Shown: positions 53,032 to 62,410 of the stretch, piece by piece
How positions within the stretch are numbered: the stretch's first letter is position 1
How the letters are laid out: each line of letters opens with the position of its first letter
Source: JACKAF01 sp041391485
GTDB lineage: Bacteria > Bdellovibrionota > FAC87 > UBA2466 > JACKAF01
NCBI GenBank assembly: GCA_041391485.1
Contig: JAWKNY010000010.1
Coordinates: forward strand, 1-64,000
Reading direction: 5' to 3'
Length of the DNA: 64,000 nucleotides
Notes under the pieces: generated by a model
The model's database searches: none
Told to the model about the DNA's origin: nothing
The model's input: the letters and a program-made list of their open reading frames with translations, nothing else
Made by a program: the position numbers and the translations under genes

Positions 53032-54525
53032 ATGAGCCAAGTAGCCCAAGATTCCCCACAATACTACCTTGGCATTGACGGCGATCAGACCGGACCTTAC
53101 AGCGAAGCCGACATCATTGAGAAGATTCAGAGCCAGACCATACCTGAAGATGCGTTGGTGTGGCATGAAGGCCTCTCTGCGTGGACCGCGATTAGCTCCA
53201 TCCCGGCCTTTGCCTCTGCCCTTGGCGGCGGCGGTAGTAACCCGTTTAATGCGCCTCCACCGCCCGCAGCCGTCCAGGCCGCAGCGCCGCCGACCGCGTC
53301 CCCTTCGATGCCCGGCGGTGTCTCCGCACTACCAAGCCCCGAAGACGACGGGCAGCAAGATCACCAGCCGGAAGCCCCGGCGAGTGATCGCGCCACACGC
53401 CCCCTTCGCGCTACCGGGCCCTCGGGCTTAGACGTAAATGCAACCTCCACCTTCGCCGGACCCGGCCAAAAGGTGGAAACCGTTTTTAAAGGCAAGGAAG
53501 CCGTTTTCTCCCGCCCGGCTTTCATCACCACACGTCTCGGGATGACGATCTTGTTTGTCTCCTTCTTCGGAGCTTTAGCCTTTGGTATTTTTTATTGGCG
53601 AGTAAAGTTCTCCGCCGTTCAGGAGAGCATCGTTAAAAGCACTAAACAAGGACTGCGCGTCCGACTCACACGTGCTCAACAAGTTCGCCAAGCTCTCAGC
53701 GAACTCATTATTAAGCCCAACGATACGCTTCCTCGTTTGGAGAAAATTGTCGAAGAAGATCCGACCGACGCAGCTGGCACCGAAGCTTTGGAAGCTGCCA
53801 TTGACTATTACCGCCGCAACCGTCGGTACATAGACGCTGGCAATCTGCTCATGAAAGCAAAGAAGCCGCTCAAGGCCGCGGACTTCTATCTCTACGATCC
53901 GCCGAACTTCCAACGCGCAGAAACCGCTTTGTTTGCAGCTTTTGAAAACTCAAAAGACAACGAAGTTCGCTTTGATAGCCTGGTTCGAAACATCAACCTG
54001 CTTCTGGGACCACTGAATAGCGCGGAATCTCGCGAAAAAGCCGGCGGCCGCATTCAGCTTCTTGCACGGGAGTTTCCCAACCGACAACACCCTTTCGGCT
54101 ATTACCTCAAGTCGACTTCTGAGAAGCTGAAGATCATGTTCGATCGGCTTTCCTTCCATTTTACGGAAGGTATTACAAACTTGTTGGAGGCCGACTTTCC
54201 CGACATCACTTTAGCTGGCACTCCCGACGTCAAATTGGAAAAAAACAACCAGGGCAAGTACCGTGTGGTAGCCGTTTATACCGGCGATGTCCTGCTCGGT
54301 CGGGACCGCCTTAAGAACATCACCCTGACCTTTTGGGCCGTCACGGACCGCTGGTACTTGGTGGACACCAACCTGACCTCGGAGCGACGCCGTTGGGCAC
54401 TCAGCCAGAAAAGAAAGATCCTAAACGAGGTCATCACGGCAGGTGCGATGCTGGACTTCCTAGAATCTATCCACCTCAATCGCTTTCCGAAGATTTCGTT
54501 GCACGAATCACTCACCAAGCAATAG
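53032..54525 (+). CDS. GYF_2-domain membrane protein
   Basis: Residues about 10-65 form a GYF_2 (DUF4339) domain (YYLGIDGDQTGPYSEADIIEKI, ALVWHEGLSAWTAISSIP). A Pro/Ala-rich linker follows, then one membrane segment (GMTILFVSFFGALAFGIFYW, about 167-186). The C-terminal 300 residues are TPR-like helices and a beta domain (YRRNRRYIDAGNLLMKAKKPLKAADFYLYDPP; VVAVYTGDVLLGRDRLKNITLTFWAV). The topology is cytoplasmic GYF_2 and extracytoplasmic C-terminus, or the reverse. GYF_2 proteins recur in deltaproteobacteria; their partners are unknown. The gene appears intact. Confidence 0.8.
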   Translation: MSQVAQDSPQYYLGIDGDQTGPYSEADIIEKIQSQTIPEDALVWHEGLSAWTAISSIPAFASALGGGGSNPFNAPPPPAAVQAAAPPTASPSMPGGVSALPSPEDDGQQDHQPEAPASDRATRPLRATGPSGLDVNATSTFAGPGQKVETVFKGKEAVFSRPAFITTRLGMTILFVSFFGALAFGIFYWRVKFSAVQESIVKSTKQGLRVRLTRAQQVRQALSELIIKPNDTLPRLEKIVEEDPTDAAGTEALEAAIDYYRRNRRYIDAGNLLMKAKKPLKAADFYLYDPPNFQRAETALFAAFENSKDNEVRFDSLVRNINLLLGPLNSAESREKAGGRIQLLAREFPNRQHPFGYYLKSTSEKLKIMFDRLSFHFTEGITNLLEADFPDITLAGTPDVKLEKNNQGKYRVVAVYTGDVLLGRDRLKNITLTFWAVTDRWYLVDTNLTSERRRWALSQKRKILNEVITAGAMLDFLESIHLNRFPKISLHESLTKQ

Positions 54526-54763
54526 GACATTTGGCGTCCGGTATTCTCGTGGAATGCTTCACGATTGCCACAATCTGAACAATTCGCCGTTTCCTTCGTA
54601 AGTACGCGCGTATCGGATCGGTCTTCAATCCTCTCACCCAAAGTATTCGACTAAAGCGACAACGAACTGAGCGAAAAGCCCGCAAAGTCGCCTCATTTTA
54701 CCTTCGTATTATCAAACACTTATTTTTCGCTCTCACCGAGTGCGTCTGGCCCAATCTTTGCTC

Positions 54764-54791
54764 TTTACATTGCCCAAGCTGAAGCTATTAT
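54764..54791 (+). promoter_or_regulatory. Sigma-70 promoter of candidate small RNA
   Basis: TTTACA (54764-54769, 5/6) and TATTAT (54786-54791, 5/6) are separated by 16 bp. The predicted start is about 54798. Confidence 0.5.
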
Positions 54792-54797
54792 ACGATG

Positions 54798-54963
54798 CGC
54801 TAAGCCCAAAGGTCTGGTTGGCCTAATAAAAAAAAGTTTTTCTTGCTGAGTGGAACGTAAGTGGAGCGATATGGAAGGGACCTCTTGCCGAAAGCACCAC
54901 CACTATTTAAAGGGTCCCTTCTTCCAATTTAAAAACCCCGGCGACTACCGCCGGGGTTTTTTT
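54798..54963 (+). ncRNA. Candidate small RNA of about 165 nt
   Basis: The unit runs from the promoter at 54764-54791 to the terminator at 54936-54963. It contains a 9-bp inverted repeat, GAAGGGACC (54873-54881) and GGTCCCTTC (54913-54921), around a 31-nt loop with CACCACCAC. I could not match it to 6S, SRP, tmRNA or RNase P by eye. It may instead be a short leader mRNA with a 32-residue peptide (start 54871). Confidence 0.4.
54936..54963 (+). terminator. Intrinsic terminator upstream of plsB
   Basis: CCCCGGCG pairs with CGCCGGGG (8 bp, 5-nt loop), flanked by AAAA and TTTT that extend the stem, and followed by seven T in a row. Confidence 0.92.
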
Positions 54964-55003
54964 GTTTGATTAGTCCCCTGCCACCACGTACTTCTGTATT
55001 GTT

Positions 55004-57578
55004 TTGAGTAAGTTTTATCAGTGGATAGATAGCGCCTGGCAATGGGTTGCGGAGCGGGTTTTTGTCCGATTTGATTTCGACCTGCCCACCGAAGCCCTCA
55101 AGCACATGGCGGAGACGGGACGCCTCACGTTCTGCCTAACCCACGGTGGGATCGTGGAGTGGCTCATCCTTTCGAGCTGGAGCCGCCAACACAATCTGGG
55201 TGCCGTTCTAATCGCCAACCGAAAACGCATCCTCTTTTTTTCCAAGCCGCTCCTTTTCCTCCAAGTGCTCTTCCGACGCCGCAAGTACGAAGATCTTTTT
55301 CTTTCGTCAGAACTCGGTCCACGACTTCTGTTCTGTCCGTCCCGCGAGCCCAAACGCCCTTTTGACCCCACTCCCTCTGAGAGTGTGCTCGCCGGGATCT
55401 ACAAGCAGCTGGCCCCTGCCGGAACGCTTTCCAGCTTCCACCTGGTTCCCATCCTCATGCTGTGGAGAAAGTACGTACGAGGGGCCAAGCGCCGCCCTTT
55501 CGAGTACCTCTTAGGACTCAGTTCCCGTCCCAATATCCTCGGCAAGATGTACTACCTTTTGCGGCAGCGCCGAGACTCCACCGTCCGTGCCATTGACTCT
55601 TTTGACATGCACAGCTCTGCAACGGATACCACGGAGATGCTTGAGACCTCCGAAGCCATTCGGGTCGCTAAAGCCACGCGAAGAAAAATACTCGTCGTAA
55701 CTCAACAGGAGATGCGCATCATCTTGGGGCCCCGCTATGATTCTCCCCATCTCGTCAAAGAATCGATTCTGAGAGATGCTGAGATCAAAGCCACGATCGA
55801 CCGGCTGTCTAAAGCTGAAGGCGTCGATCCTAAGAAGGTCATGCAGCGGGCCTACCAGAACCTGACCGAAATAGTGGCCAATTATAAAGTGCGCACCGTA
55901 GAGGTCTTGTACGTATTTCTACGCTGGATGTTCACGAAGGTTTTTGATGGAGTGGTTTATTCTCCCGAGCAGATCGAAGAAGTTCGGGAGATCATGCGCA
56001 AGCGTTCGGTGGTCTTTGTTCCCTGCCACAGAAGTCATTTCGACTACCTCGTCATGCCGTATGTTCTTTTCGAAAATGATATCGTGACCCCTCATATCGC
56101 CGCAGGGGTAAACCTTTCCTTTTGGCCGGTAGGTTCTGTACTGCGATCGGCGGGAGCATTTTTCATTCGAAGATCCTTTCGAGGCGACGAGCTTTATGGA
56201 CTCTGCCTTAAAAAATACATCGAATACATTCTAAAAAACCGAACTCCGTTCAAGTTTTTTCATCGAGGGGACGCGTAGCCGGTCCGGTAGATGCTACCTC
56301 CGGCCTACGGCATTCTAAAAACCGTACTGGAGCGATTCCAGCACCATATCGTGGAAGATATTGCGCTGATTCCCGTCTCCATCACCTATGACGAGGTCCC
56401 CGAGAAGGACTTACTCTCAGGAGCTGAGTGCGGCCAAGACCGAAGAATCCACCGCAGCCCTGCTAAAATCTCGCCGGGTCATCAAGCGAAGATGGGCCGC
56501 GTGTATTTGCGCTTTGCTCCCTTTCTCTCTGTAAAGGAAATCGCTGAGCTATCCGAGAAACGATCCGAAACAATCCACACTGATGCTCCAAAAGACGGCG
56601 TTCCGGGTCTCCAAGTCGATTTGTGACGTCACCGATTACCCCCAAGGCTATTGTTTCTACAATTTTGCTGAACCATCAGATATCCACGCTCTCGGCGAAG
56701 AAATCCTAAGACTCGCAGCGATGATGTCCGGTTATTTGCGGTGGAAAAAACTCCGATGACGGTCAGTCGTGACTCCGAAATCAAAGCGTTCCATCAGGCA
56801 GAATCGGCCCCTGCGAACGCAGAAGCGGCGCAGGTTATCGGAGGCGCTGAGGAAACCGTACCCACGTCTCTATTTCTGTGAAGAAGGTCAAGCGGACGCT
56901 CCTCAATTATTACAAGAACAACGCCATACACGCTCGTGCTTCCAGGCATTACCCTGCTGGCGGCTTAATGAAAATGGCATCGCGCCGGCGAATATAAGAG
57001 GACCAGCTTCTGGACTACGCCGTGGAGTTACGGAATCTGCTCAAGTTCGATTTCTTCTTCAACCCCACGCTGGAGTTCAGACGAAGTTACCCACTTACTG
57101 GGTATTTTCTCCGGCAACTGAAGGAAACGGCACGCGCTTTTCCGCCATTGCTTCCCAAATTCGAGAAACTTCAGGACATGACCGTTTACACATCGGGGCC
57201 TGGGTACTTGTTAGAGAGTTATCTCGTTGTGGATGCCATTGAGAAATAGGCTCGAACTTTTTTGAAAAAAGGCACTGATCCAGGCGATTACCCATTGCGG
57301 TTTTTCATTGAGAGAAAACCGCCAGCTTCGATTGCGGAATCCATCTCCATAGAACTTTTCAACGGCAATTCAGATGTTGGAGAATCACGGTTTTCACGAG
57401 AGGAAGGACAGACGTTAGGACGAAGTTTGAAATCCGAGAATACGATCAAAACGCGGCGTCCTTGCGCGAAACCCTTTTCGGCTACCTTGAACTGATTGAT
57501 GCCCAACCCCAACGGATCTTTGATGCGAGTTCGTTGAAGCACTCAGACGGACCGAGCGGCCACGAACTGTCACCTTAG
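55004..57578 (+). CDS. plsB: Glycerol-3-phosphate acyltransferase PlsB, heavily frame-broken in 3' half
   Basis: PlsB carries out the first acylation of glycerol-3-phosphate at the inner membrane. The intact first 424 codons show the N-terminal helical region and acyltransferase block I (VPCHRSHFDYLVMPY, HxxxxD), block II (AAGVNLSFWPVGSVLRSAGAFFIRRSFRGD), then break at 56278. Block III continues as FFIEGTRSRSG in another frame, then MLPPAYGILKTVLE, LIPVSITYDEVPE (block IV), DVTPITPKAIVSTILL (two frames), ELRNLLKFDFFFNPTLEF, and finally LFGYLELIDAQPQRIFDASSLKH to a TAG at 57576-57578. Its first break is a six-T run at 56255-56260 where five are needed. The whole spans about 855 codons, normal for PlsB. 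The start is tentatively TTG 55004. Confidence 0.88.
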
Positions 57579-58681
57579 GCGGCGGATTTCTTGCCGCGCA
57601 AAAGAATGTCGCGACTAAACGGGAGGTGGTTCACTTCAATTTCCCGCATGAATGAGGGGAGATTCCCTGTTGGCTCAATGGAACCCAACACCGTCCCATC
57701 TTCTTTACGCCCGGTTTGCGAGAATAAGAAGATAGGATTCACCGTGTAGTTTCCGTTCAAATCCATACCGGTACATTCGGTGATGTGAGTGGTTTTACGG
57801 GAACCATCGGAAAGACGAGAAAGCTGGATAACAATATTGATAGCGCTCGCCACTTGCGCTCGAATGGCGCTAACCGGAACTTCTACATCGTTCATCAAGG
57901 CCAGCGTTTCCAAGCGAGTAAGGCACTCTTTCGGGCTATTGGAGTGAACCGTTCCCATCGAACCGGAGGGACCGGTATTCATGGAATTCAAGAGATCAAG
58001 CGCTTCGCCACCGCGCACCTCACCTACTACGACGCGATCGGGGCGCAAACGCAGAGAGGATTTTACCAAATCACGAAGTGTTACGAGTCCCTTCCCATAC
58101 TCATCAGCGGGACGCGCTTCAAAATACACGACATGATCGTTGTCGATTTTCAACTCCGAAGAGTCTTCAAGAATCACCATGCGTTCACCCGCAGGCACTC
58201 GGCCTCCGAGAATATTCAGAATAGTTGTTTTACCGCAGCCCGTACCGCCGGAGATCATAATGTTCTTTTTGAGGTAGATGCATACATCCACAAAACGGGC
58301 AGCTGCCGGAGTAATGGACTGACGCGATATGAGGTCTTTCAACGTCAGCTTTTCCTTAGAAAACTTACGAATACAAACCGTGGTTCCGTTCTTAGCAATG
58401 GGGGGGACAACCGCATGGATACGGGAGCCATCCGGCAAACGGGCATCGAGGAAAGCGCGTTCTGCGTCAATGGGACGGCCCACAAACTGGGAGATGTTTC
58501 TAACCGCCGCCATCAAGGCGTTGGCGTCTTCAAACTCCACGTCGGTTTTTTCGATTTTACCGCGACGTTCTACGTAGATCGTCTTGTGGCCGTTGATCAT
58601 GATTTCGGTTACGGAGTCATCTTGGATGTACTTCCAAACAGGCTTCAGGAATACTTGTACTGAGGAGTCAAAAACCGACAT
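57575..58681 (-). CDS. CpaF/TadA/VirB11-type secretion ATPase
   Basis: The 368-residue product has the CpaF N-terminal domain (DDSVTEIMINGHKTIYVERRGK, RLPDGSRIHAVVPPIAKNGTTVCIRKF), Walker A SGGTGCGKTT (residues 144-152), the Asp box region MVILEDSSELKI, Walker B-like RPDRVVVGEVRGGEA and the His box GSMGTVHSNSP. It would form a hexamer at the base of a Tad pilus or type IV secretion apparatus. No other Tad or T4SS genes lie near. GGGAGAGG precedes the ATG. It follows the 58698 gene by 16 nt, so the two form an operon. Confidence 0.92.
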   Translation of the reverse strand: MSVFDSSVQVFLKPVWKYIQDDSVTEIMINGHKTIYVERRGKIEKTDVEFEDANALMAAVRNISQFVGRPIDAERAFLDARLPDGSRIHAVVPPIAKNGTTVCIRKFSKEKLTLKDLISRQSITPAAARFVDVCIYLKKNIMISGGTGCGKTTILNILGGRVPAGERMVILEDSSELKIDNDHVVYFEARPADEYGKGLVTLRDLVKSSLRLRPDRVVVGEVRGGEALDLLNSMNTGPSGSMGTVHSNSPKECLTRLETLALMNDVEVPVSAIRAQVASAINIVIQLSRLSDGSRKTTHITECTGMDLNGNYTVNPIFLFSQTGRKEDGTVLGSIEPTGNLPSFMREIEVNHLPFSRDILLRGKKSAA

Positions 58682-58697
58682 CTAAACCTCTCCCGGT

Positions 58698-59453
58698 TTA
58701 CTCGACGACTATTTCCCCACGAGCTCCGGAAAGGGCGTCGTAAAAGGAATAACTACCTTTTTTAGGAATGATGGTAACTTCCGTAACTCGATCAAATCCG
58801 ACTTCCCGGGTGATTTCCCATGGGGCGCGCTCCACATCGTTTTGAGGGACCGGTGCTCCATCTTTAGCGATCCAACGCTGGATATTGAGACGCTCGATGA
58901 TCAAAGCTGCGGGTTTTTTGTTCGTCGTAGTGAAATAAAGTTTTGCTTGTTTGTCAGGAGCGAGACGTATCGTTGCCGGGAAAAAGTTTTGCTGTGAGAG
59001 AATAACAGAAACTTCGCTCGCTGGCGGGGCTTCATTCGTAACGTTGACGTCCGACTTGGAATCCAGGTCCCATTCTACCGGTCCTAAATCCAACGGAGTT
59101 TTATCTACTTCGCCAGGAAGTTTCTCGCCCAGAAGCCCACTTGCTTTTTGTTTTACGACAGCCGGGCCCGGCGCCGGTGCGTTGGCTTGACTGCTCAACG
59201 AGCGGGTCTTTTGCTCATCGAAGGTCCACGTTTTTATTTTTGCCGGCTCTTTCTCTTCGAAAGGATTCTCGTTAGATCCTGCCTTCGGCGCTTCAGTCTT
59301 GCGCGGTGCCGGGTTGTCGGAAAGCAGATCTTCAAACTCATTTGAGATCTCAGTCGCAGGCCCACCTGTAGGCGGCGGCGGTGGAAACTCCGCCAAAGCC
59401 CAACCCGACCAGAACAACCACGCCAAACTTAGGATGTGAATTGCACAGTTCAT
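58698..59453 (-). CDS. Exported protein with C-terminal cupredoxin-like fold
   Basis: The 251-residue product has a signal peptide (HILSLAWLFWSGWALAE), a Pro-rich start (FPPPPPTGGP), a disordered acidic middle (RKTEAPKAGSNENPFEEKEPAK), and a C-terminal beta domain of about 110 residues (NFFPATIRLAPDKQAKLYFTTTNKKPAALIIERLNI...VTEVTIIPKKGSYSFYDALSGARGEIVVE) that resembles the cupredoxin_1 type seen in EfeO-like proteins. The usual His/Cys/Met copper ligands are absent, so it may be a structural version. It is the first gene of an operon with the CpaF-type ATPase. Confidence 0.65.
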   Translation of the reverse strand: MNCAIHILSLAWLFWSGWALAEFPPPPPTGGPATEISNEFEDLLSDNPAPRKTEAPKAGSNENPFEEKEPAKIKTWTFDEQKTRSLSSQANAPAPGPAVVKQKASGLLGEKLPGEVDKTPLDLGPVEWDLDSKSDVNVTNEAPPASEVSVILSQQNFFPATIRLAPDKQAKLYFTTTNKKPAALIIERLNIQRWIAKDGAPVPQNDVERAPWEITREVGFDRVTEVTIIPKKGSYSFYDALSGARGEIVVE

Positions 59454-59789
59454 CTAAACCCCTTATCGGCAATGTGATGAGAATTTAGAAAGCGCACCGC
59501 GGCAATTCGGAGCCTTTAAAACGCGGCTTGGGGCGTCGCAGCAATGGGCAGTGTATAAAACCAGAATACAGGCACAACCACTTAATATTACTACACAAAT
59601 ATGAAATACCCCGAAATCCTAGCCAAAGCTTAGGCACTTGGCTCGCCGCTAGTCGATCGTTGGCTACCTGGACAAGGTCGCCAAATCGCAGGTGAATCCT
59701 AAATGTTTTCGCCCTGCGTCCAACTTGGCGCTTCCCTTGCATTTACCTAATAACAGAACCGATTTGGAAAACTTAAAAGCGTAGGATGG
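59454..59789. other. 336-bp divergent intergenic region
   Basis: The region separates the 58698-57575 operon (minus) from the small gene at 59790 (plus). It is more AT-rich than its neighbours around 59560-59620. I see possible -10-like runs but no convincing paired promoter, hairpin or gene. Confidence 0.3.
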
Positions 59790-59981
59790 ATGGACCCGCG
59801 ACTTTGGAATTTGTTTGTAGTCTTTCTTCTAGTGCTAACTTTGAACTTAGCCAGAGAAGGTTTTGACGTCGACAAACGCAAGAGGCAAGCGGAAGAACTC
59901 CACCAAGCCACCCAGAAAGCGCAGATGGTCGAGGTCGTGAGGCCCGAGAAGGACCTCCAGTTGTCGAGGAAGAGTTTTTAG
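59790..59981 (+). CDS. Small single-pass membrane protein, 63 residues
   Basis: The ATG at 59790 has AGGA 3 nt upstream. The product has one N-terminal hydrophobic helix (LWNLFVVFLLVLTLNLA) and a charged helical tail (DKRKRQAEELHQATQKAQMVEVV). A strong terminator lies 30 nt after the stop, which supports a real transcription unit. No family is recognised. Confidence 0.5.
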   Translation: MDPRLWNLFVVFLLVLTLNLAREGFDVDKRKRQAEELHQATQKAQMVEVVRPEKDLQLSRKSF

Positions 59982-60010
59982 ATCTTGATGCGCGGGACGG
60001 AAGGCACCTA

Positions 60011-60057
60011 GAAGGTGGGAGCCAGGCAATCGTGTCTGGGTCCCACCTTCTTCTTTT
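60011..60057 (+). terminator. Strong intrinsic terminator after 59790 gene
   Basis: GAAGGTGGGA (60011-60020) pairs perfectly with TCCCACCTTC (60041-60050), the stem continues CCAGGCA/TGTCTGG around an ATCG loop after one G-G mismatch, and TTCTTTTT follows. Confidence 0.93.
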
Positions 60058-60189
60058 TGAAGCCCACACTGCCTAGAACTTCACCACCTTTTCGAGAGTC
60101 CCCCCGGAGACGGGTTTTCAAGCTATTGAGATTACAGCATTAAAACCGGGCCCTCCTGGCAAGGCTTATGCACTTCTTTGCATTAGGGT

Positions 60190-61011
60190 ATGGGGAAAAA
60201 CGCGACATTCATGATTTTGCTGATGGCTGTCCTCGCGGTCTCGGTTCGCGCCGACGAGGGCCTGAACGGCCTTCTCGGAAAGCAGACGGCGCAACGGCGG
60301 GGAGCTTTCAACGACTCACTCGCCGCGTTTAATAACTCCCAAAACCCCAATAGCCTCAACAATATTTATCAGTCGCCGCAGCAGGCGTTCATCTCGAACC
60401 TCATGCAAAGCACGCAAGCTAAGCTTCCTGAACGCAAAGATCCGAGCGAAATTACCAAACAATTTGAAGAAGGCCGCAAGCAGGCTGAGGAAGCTTTTAA
60501 GGGCCTGCAGGAGCAGATTCAAAACAACGAAACCGCGAAGCTGGATCAGCTAAGCAAGCTGCTCGGAGTGGACGAACAAGGTTCAAAGGACGACACCAAG
60601 TTTTTGGAAGAGCTGACTTCTCTTGTAGGGGCCGGCCGTGCTATTGCGAGCACAGTAAGTGTTTCAGCGCAGCCCATAATCTCGCTCGTCTCCTCGAACC
60701 TCCAAAGCCAGATTCAAGCGCTGCTCGTTCAGGCGCAAACCCAGGCTTTGTTGCGAAGCAGCGCCCCTCAAACGGTCGTAGATGCAAACCCTGGAGAAGA
60801 TTTTATTTTAGGTATCGAACAGGTAGGAGCGTCCATGGCGGCGCGAGGCGGAGCCGGCGGAAGCCCTTTTGCGCAAACCGCCGTCTTTCGAGAAGCTAGG
60901 GACGCTGCCGGAAGCTCTGATGCTTTCACCCCTGCCACAACAGATCAGTTTAATCGAGCACCGGCTGATCCACACTTTGGACACAACCACGGCGTTACGC
61001 AAGATCGATAG
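60190..61011 (+). CDS. Secreted coiled-coil protein, unrecognised
   Basis: The 273-residue product has a signal peptide (MILLMAVLAVSVRAD). The mature part is rich in Gln, Asn, Ala and Ser: QNPNSLNNIYQSPQQAFISNLMQ, a helix KQFEEGRKQAEEAFKGLQEQIQN, and LQSQIQALLVQAQTQALL. A Gly/Ala-rich end (MAARGGAGGSPF) and His-rich tail (FGHNHGV) follow. The function is unknown; a periplasmic or surface structural role is inferred from composition. The last 17 bp overlap the convergent trmFO end. Confidence 0.65.
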   Translation: MGKNATFMILLMAVLAVSVRADEGLNGLLGKQTAQRRGAFNDSLAAFNNSQNPNSLNNIYQSPQQAFISNLMQSTQAKLPERKDPSEITKQFEEGRKQAEEAFKGLQEQIQNNETAKLDQLSKLLGVDEQGSKDDTKFLEELTSLVGAGRAIASTVSVSAQPIISLVSSNLQSQIQALLVQAQTQALLRSSAPQTVVDANPGEDFILGIEQVGASMAARGGAGGSPFAQTAVFREARDAAGSSDAFTPATTDQFNRAPADPHFGHNHGVTQDR

Positions 61012-62401
61012 GCTGGTACGCCCGGTCGCGCAACTGATCGCGACCTAAAAACGGCATTCGAAACTCTCCCATTTCATCCGCATCACTCTCAAGCCAAGAC
61101 TCCAAGCTCTTTAGGGCTCGCTCGGCGTAAGCGGCGTTGCGCGCTTGCTTGTCACGCCTCAGCTGCTTCGGAAGAGATTCAAGGGGAGGTAGGACGCCGA
61201 TGTTGGAGTTCATCGGTTGGAAATTCTTTTTTTCCGGATCCGTAATGGCGCAAAGCAGCCCACCCAACATGGTATCCGCAGGTAGACTCAACGGCTCCCG
61301 ACCTTCGAGAAGACGCACGCAATTCAATCCCGCCAGCAAACCTGTCGCCGAGGATTCAAGGTACCCTTCGGTGCCAGTGAGCTGTCCCGCCACAAAGACT
61401 CTGGGTTCTTTCCTGAGCTGCAAGGTCGGGCTCAACAACCGCGGCGAATCGATAAAGGTATTTCGGTGCAGGCTGCCTAGTCTTACAAACTCCGCTTCCG
61501 CAAACCCCGGGAGCTTGCGGAACACTCGCAACTGTTCCCCGTACTTAAGCTTCGTTTGAAAACCCACCAGGTTGTAAGCCGTTCCATACTTGTTTTCTTT
61601 TCGCAGCTGCACAACGGCGTGGGCGCGCTTTCCGGTCTCAGGAATCTCAAGGCCCACCGGCTTTAGAGGACCGAAGGAGAGTGTCTTTGGACCACGCGAC
61701 GCGAGCACCTCAATGGGCATGCACGACTCAAAGTATTTTTCCTTCTCGAAAGAATGAGCGCTGACCACATCACCATGGGTAAGATCGTAGATGAGTTCGT
61801 CGTATTGCTCCTTGTTCAAAGGAACATTCAAGAAATCCGGGCTGCCCTTCCCGTAGCGACTACCGAAAAACATTTGGCTCGTATCCAGGCTATCGAAAAG
61901 CACGATGGGAGAGATGGCATCGTAGAAATAGAGGGACTCCTGGCCCACCAGGGAACAGAAGCTATTTGCTAGGTCAGGCGAGGTGAGAGGACCAGTCGCC
62001 AAGACCACCATCCCCGAAGCGGGTATCTCGCAGAGCTCCTCGCGGTGAACGCAAACATTGGGTAACTCTTGAAGGGTTGAAGTAATCTTTTCCGAAAACT
62101 TAACGCGGTCCACCGCGAGAGAGGCACCCGCCGGTACCGCAAACTCACGCGCCATGCCCAGCACAAAGCCTCCGAGTCGATCCAGCTCGTCCTTGAGAAG
62201 ATTGGAGGCGGAGTTGGCCGTGAGTGAGCCAAAGCTGTTGCTGCACACCAGCTCCGCGAAGCCGGGGGTCACGTGCGCTTCGGTCATCCGAGTGGGACGC
62301 ATTTCGTAAAGATCCACACGAATGCCGCGCGACGCTATCTGCCAGGTGGCTTCCGCACCTGCCAGACCCGCTCCTATGACTGTGACTCCAGAATGACGCA
62401 T
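60995..62401 (-). CDS. trmFO: Methylenetetrahydrofolate-tRNA-(uracil-5-)-methyltransferase TrmFO
   Basis: The 468-residue flavoprotein methylates U54 of tRNA (T-loop) with methylene-tetrahydrofolate as carbon donor. The FAD site GAGLAGAEATWQIA begins at residue 9. Family signatures are PTRMTEAHVTPGFAELVCSNSFGS, CMPIEVLASRGPKTLSFGPLKPVGL, RAHAVVQLRKENKYGTAYNLVGFQTKLKY, FVAGQLTGTEGYLESSATGLLAGLN and NSNIGVLPPL. The length is slightly above average because of a C-terminal extension. It is distinct from MnmG. The gene is intact and divergent from tolQ. Confidence 0.95.
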   Translation of the reverse strand: MRHSGVTVIGAGLAGAEATWQIASRGIRVDLYEMRPTRMTEAHVTPGFAELVCSNSFGSLTANSASNLLKDELDRLGGFVLGMAREFAVPAGASLAVDRVKFSEKITSTLQELPNVCVHREELCEIPASGMVVLATGPLTSPDLANSFCSLVGQESLYFYDAISPIVLFDSLDTSQMFFGSRYGKGSPDFLNVPLNKEQYDELIYDLTHGDVVSAHSFEKEKYFESCMPIEVLASRGPKTLSFGPLKPVGLEIPETGKRAHAVVQLRKENKYGTAYNLVGFQTKLKYGEQLRVFRKLPGFAEAEFVRLGSLHRNTFIDSPRLLSPTLQLRKEPRVFVAGQLTGTEGYLESSATGLLAGLNCVRLLEGREPLSLPADTMLGGLLCAITDPEKKNFQPMNSNIGVLPPLESLPKQLRRDKQARNAAYAERALKSLESWLESDADEMGEFRMPFLGRDQLRDRAYQPIDLA

Positions 62402-62410
62402 CCAGTCTCC

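Larger units (their letters stand above)
54526..55003. other. 478-bp intergenic region with a candidate small transcript
   Basis: No long gene lies here. The first 230 bp show nothing I can name. From 54764 there is a promoter, an inverted-repeat segment and an intrinsic terminator, described separately. A 32-codon reading frame (54871-54969) with GGAG upstream runs through the terminator. plsB begins at about 55004. Confidence 0.5.

Noticed and set aside
54798..54963. Identification of the small transcript as 6S RNA
   Set aside because: Length is near that of 6S, but the long closing stem and central bubble could not be drawn.
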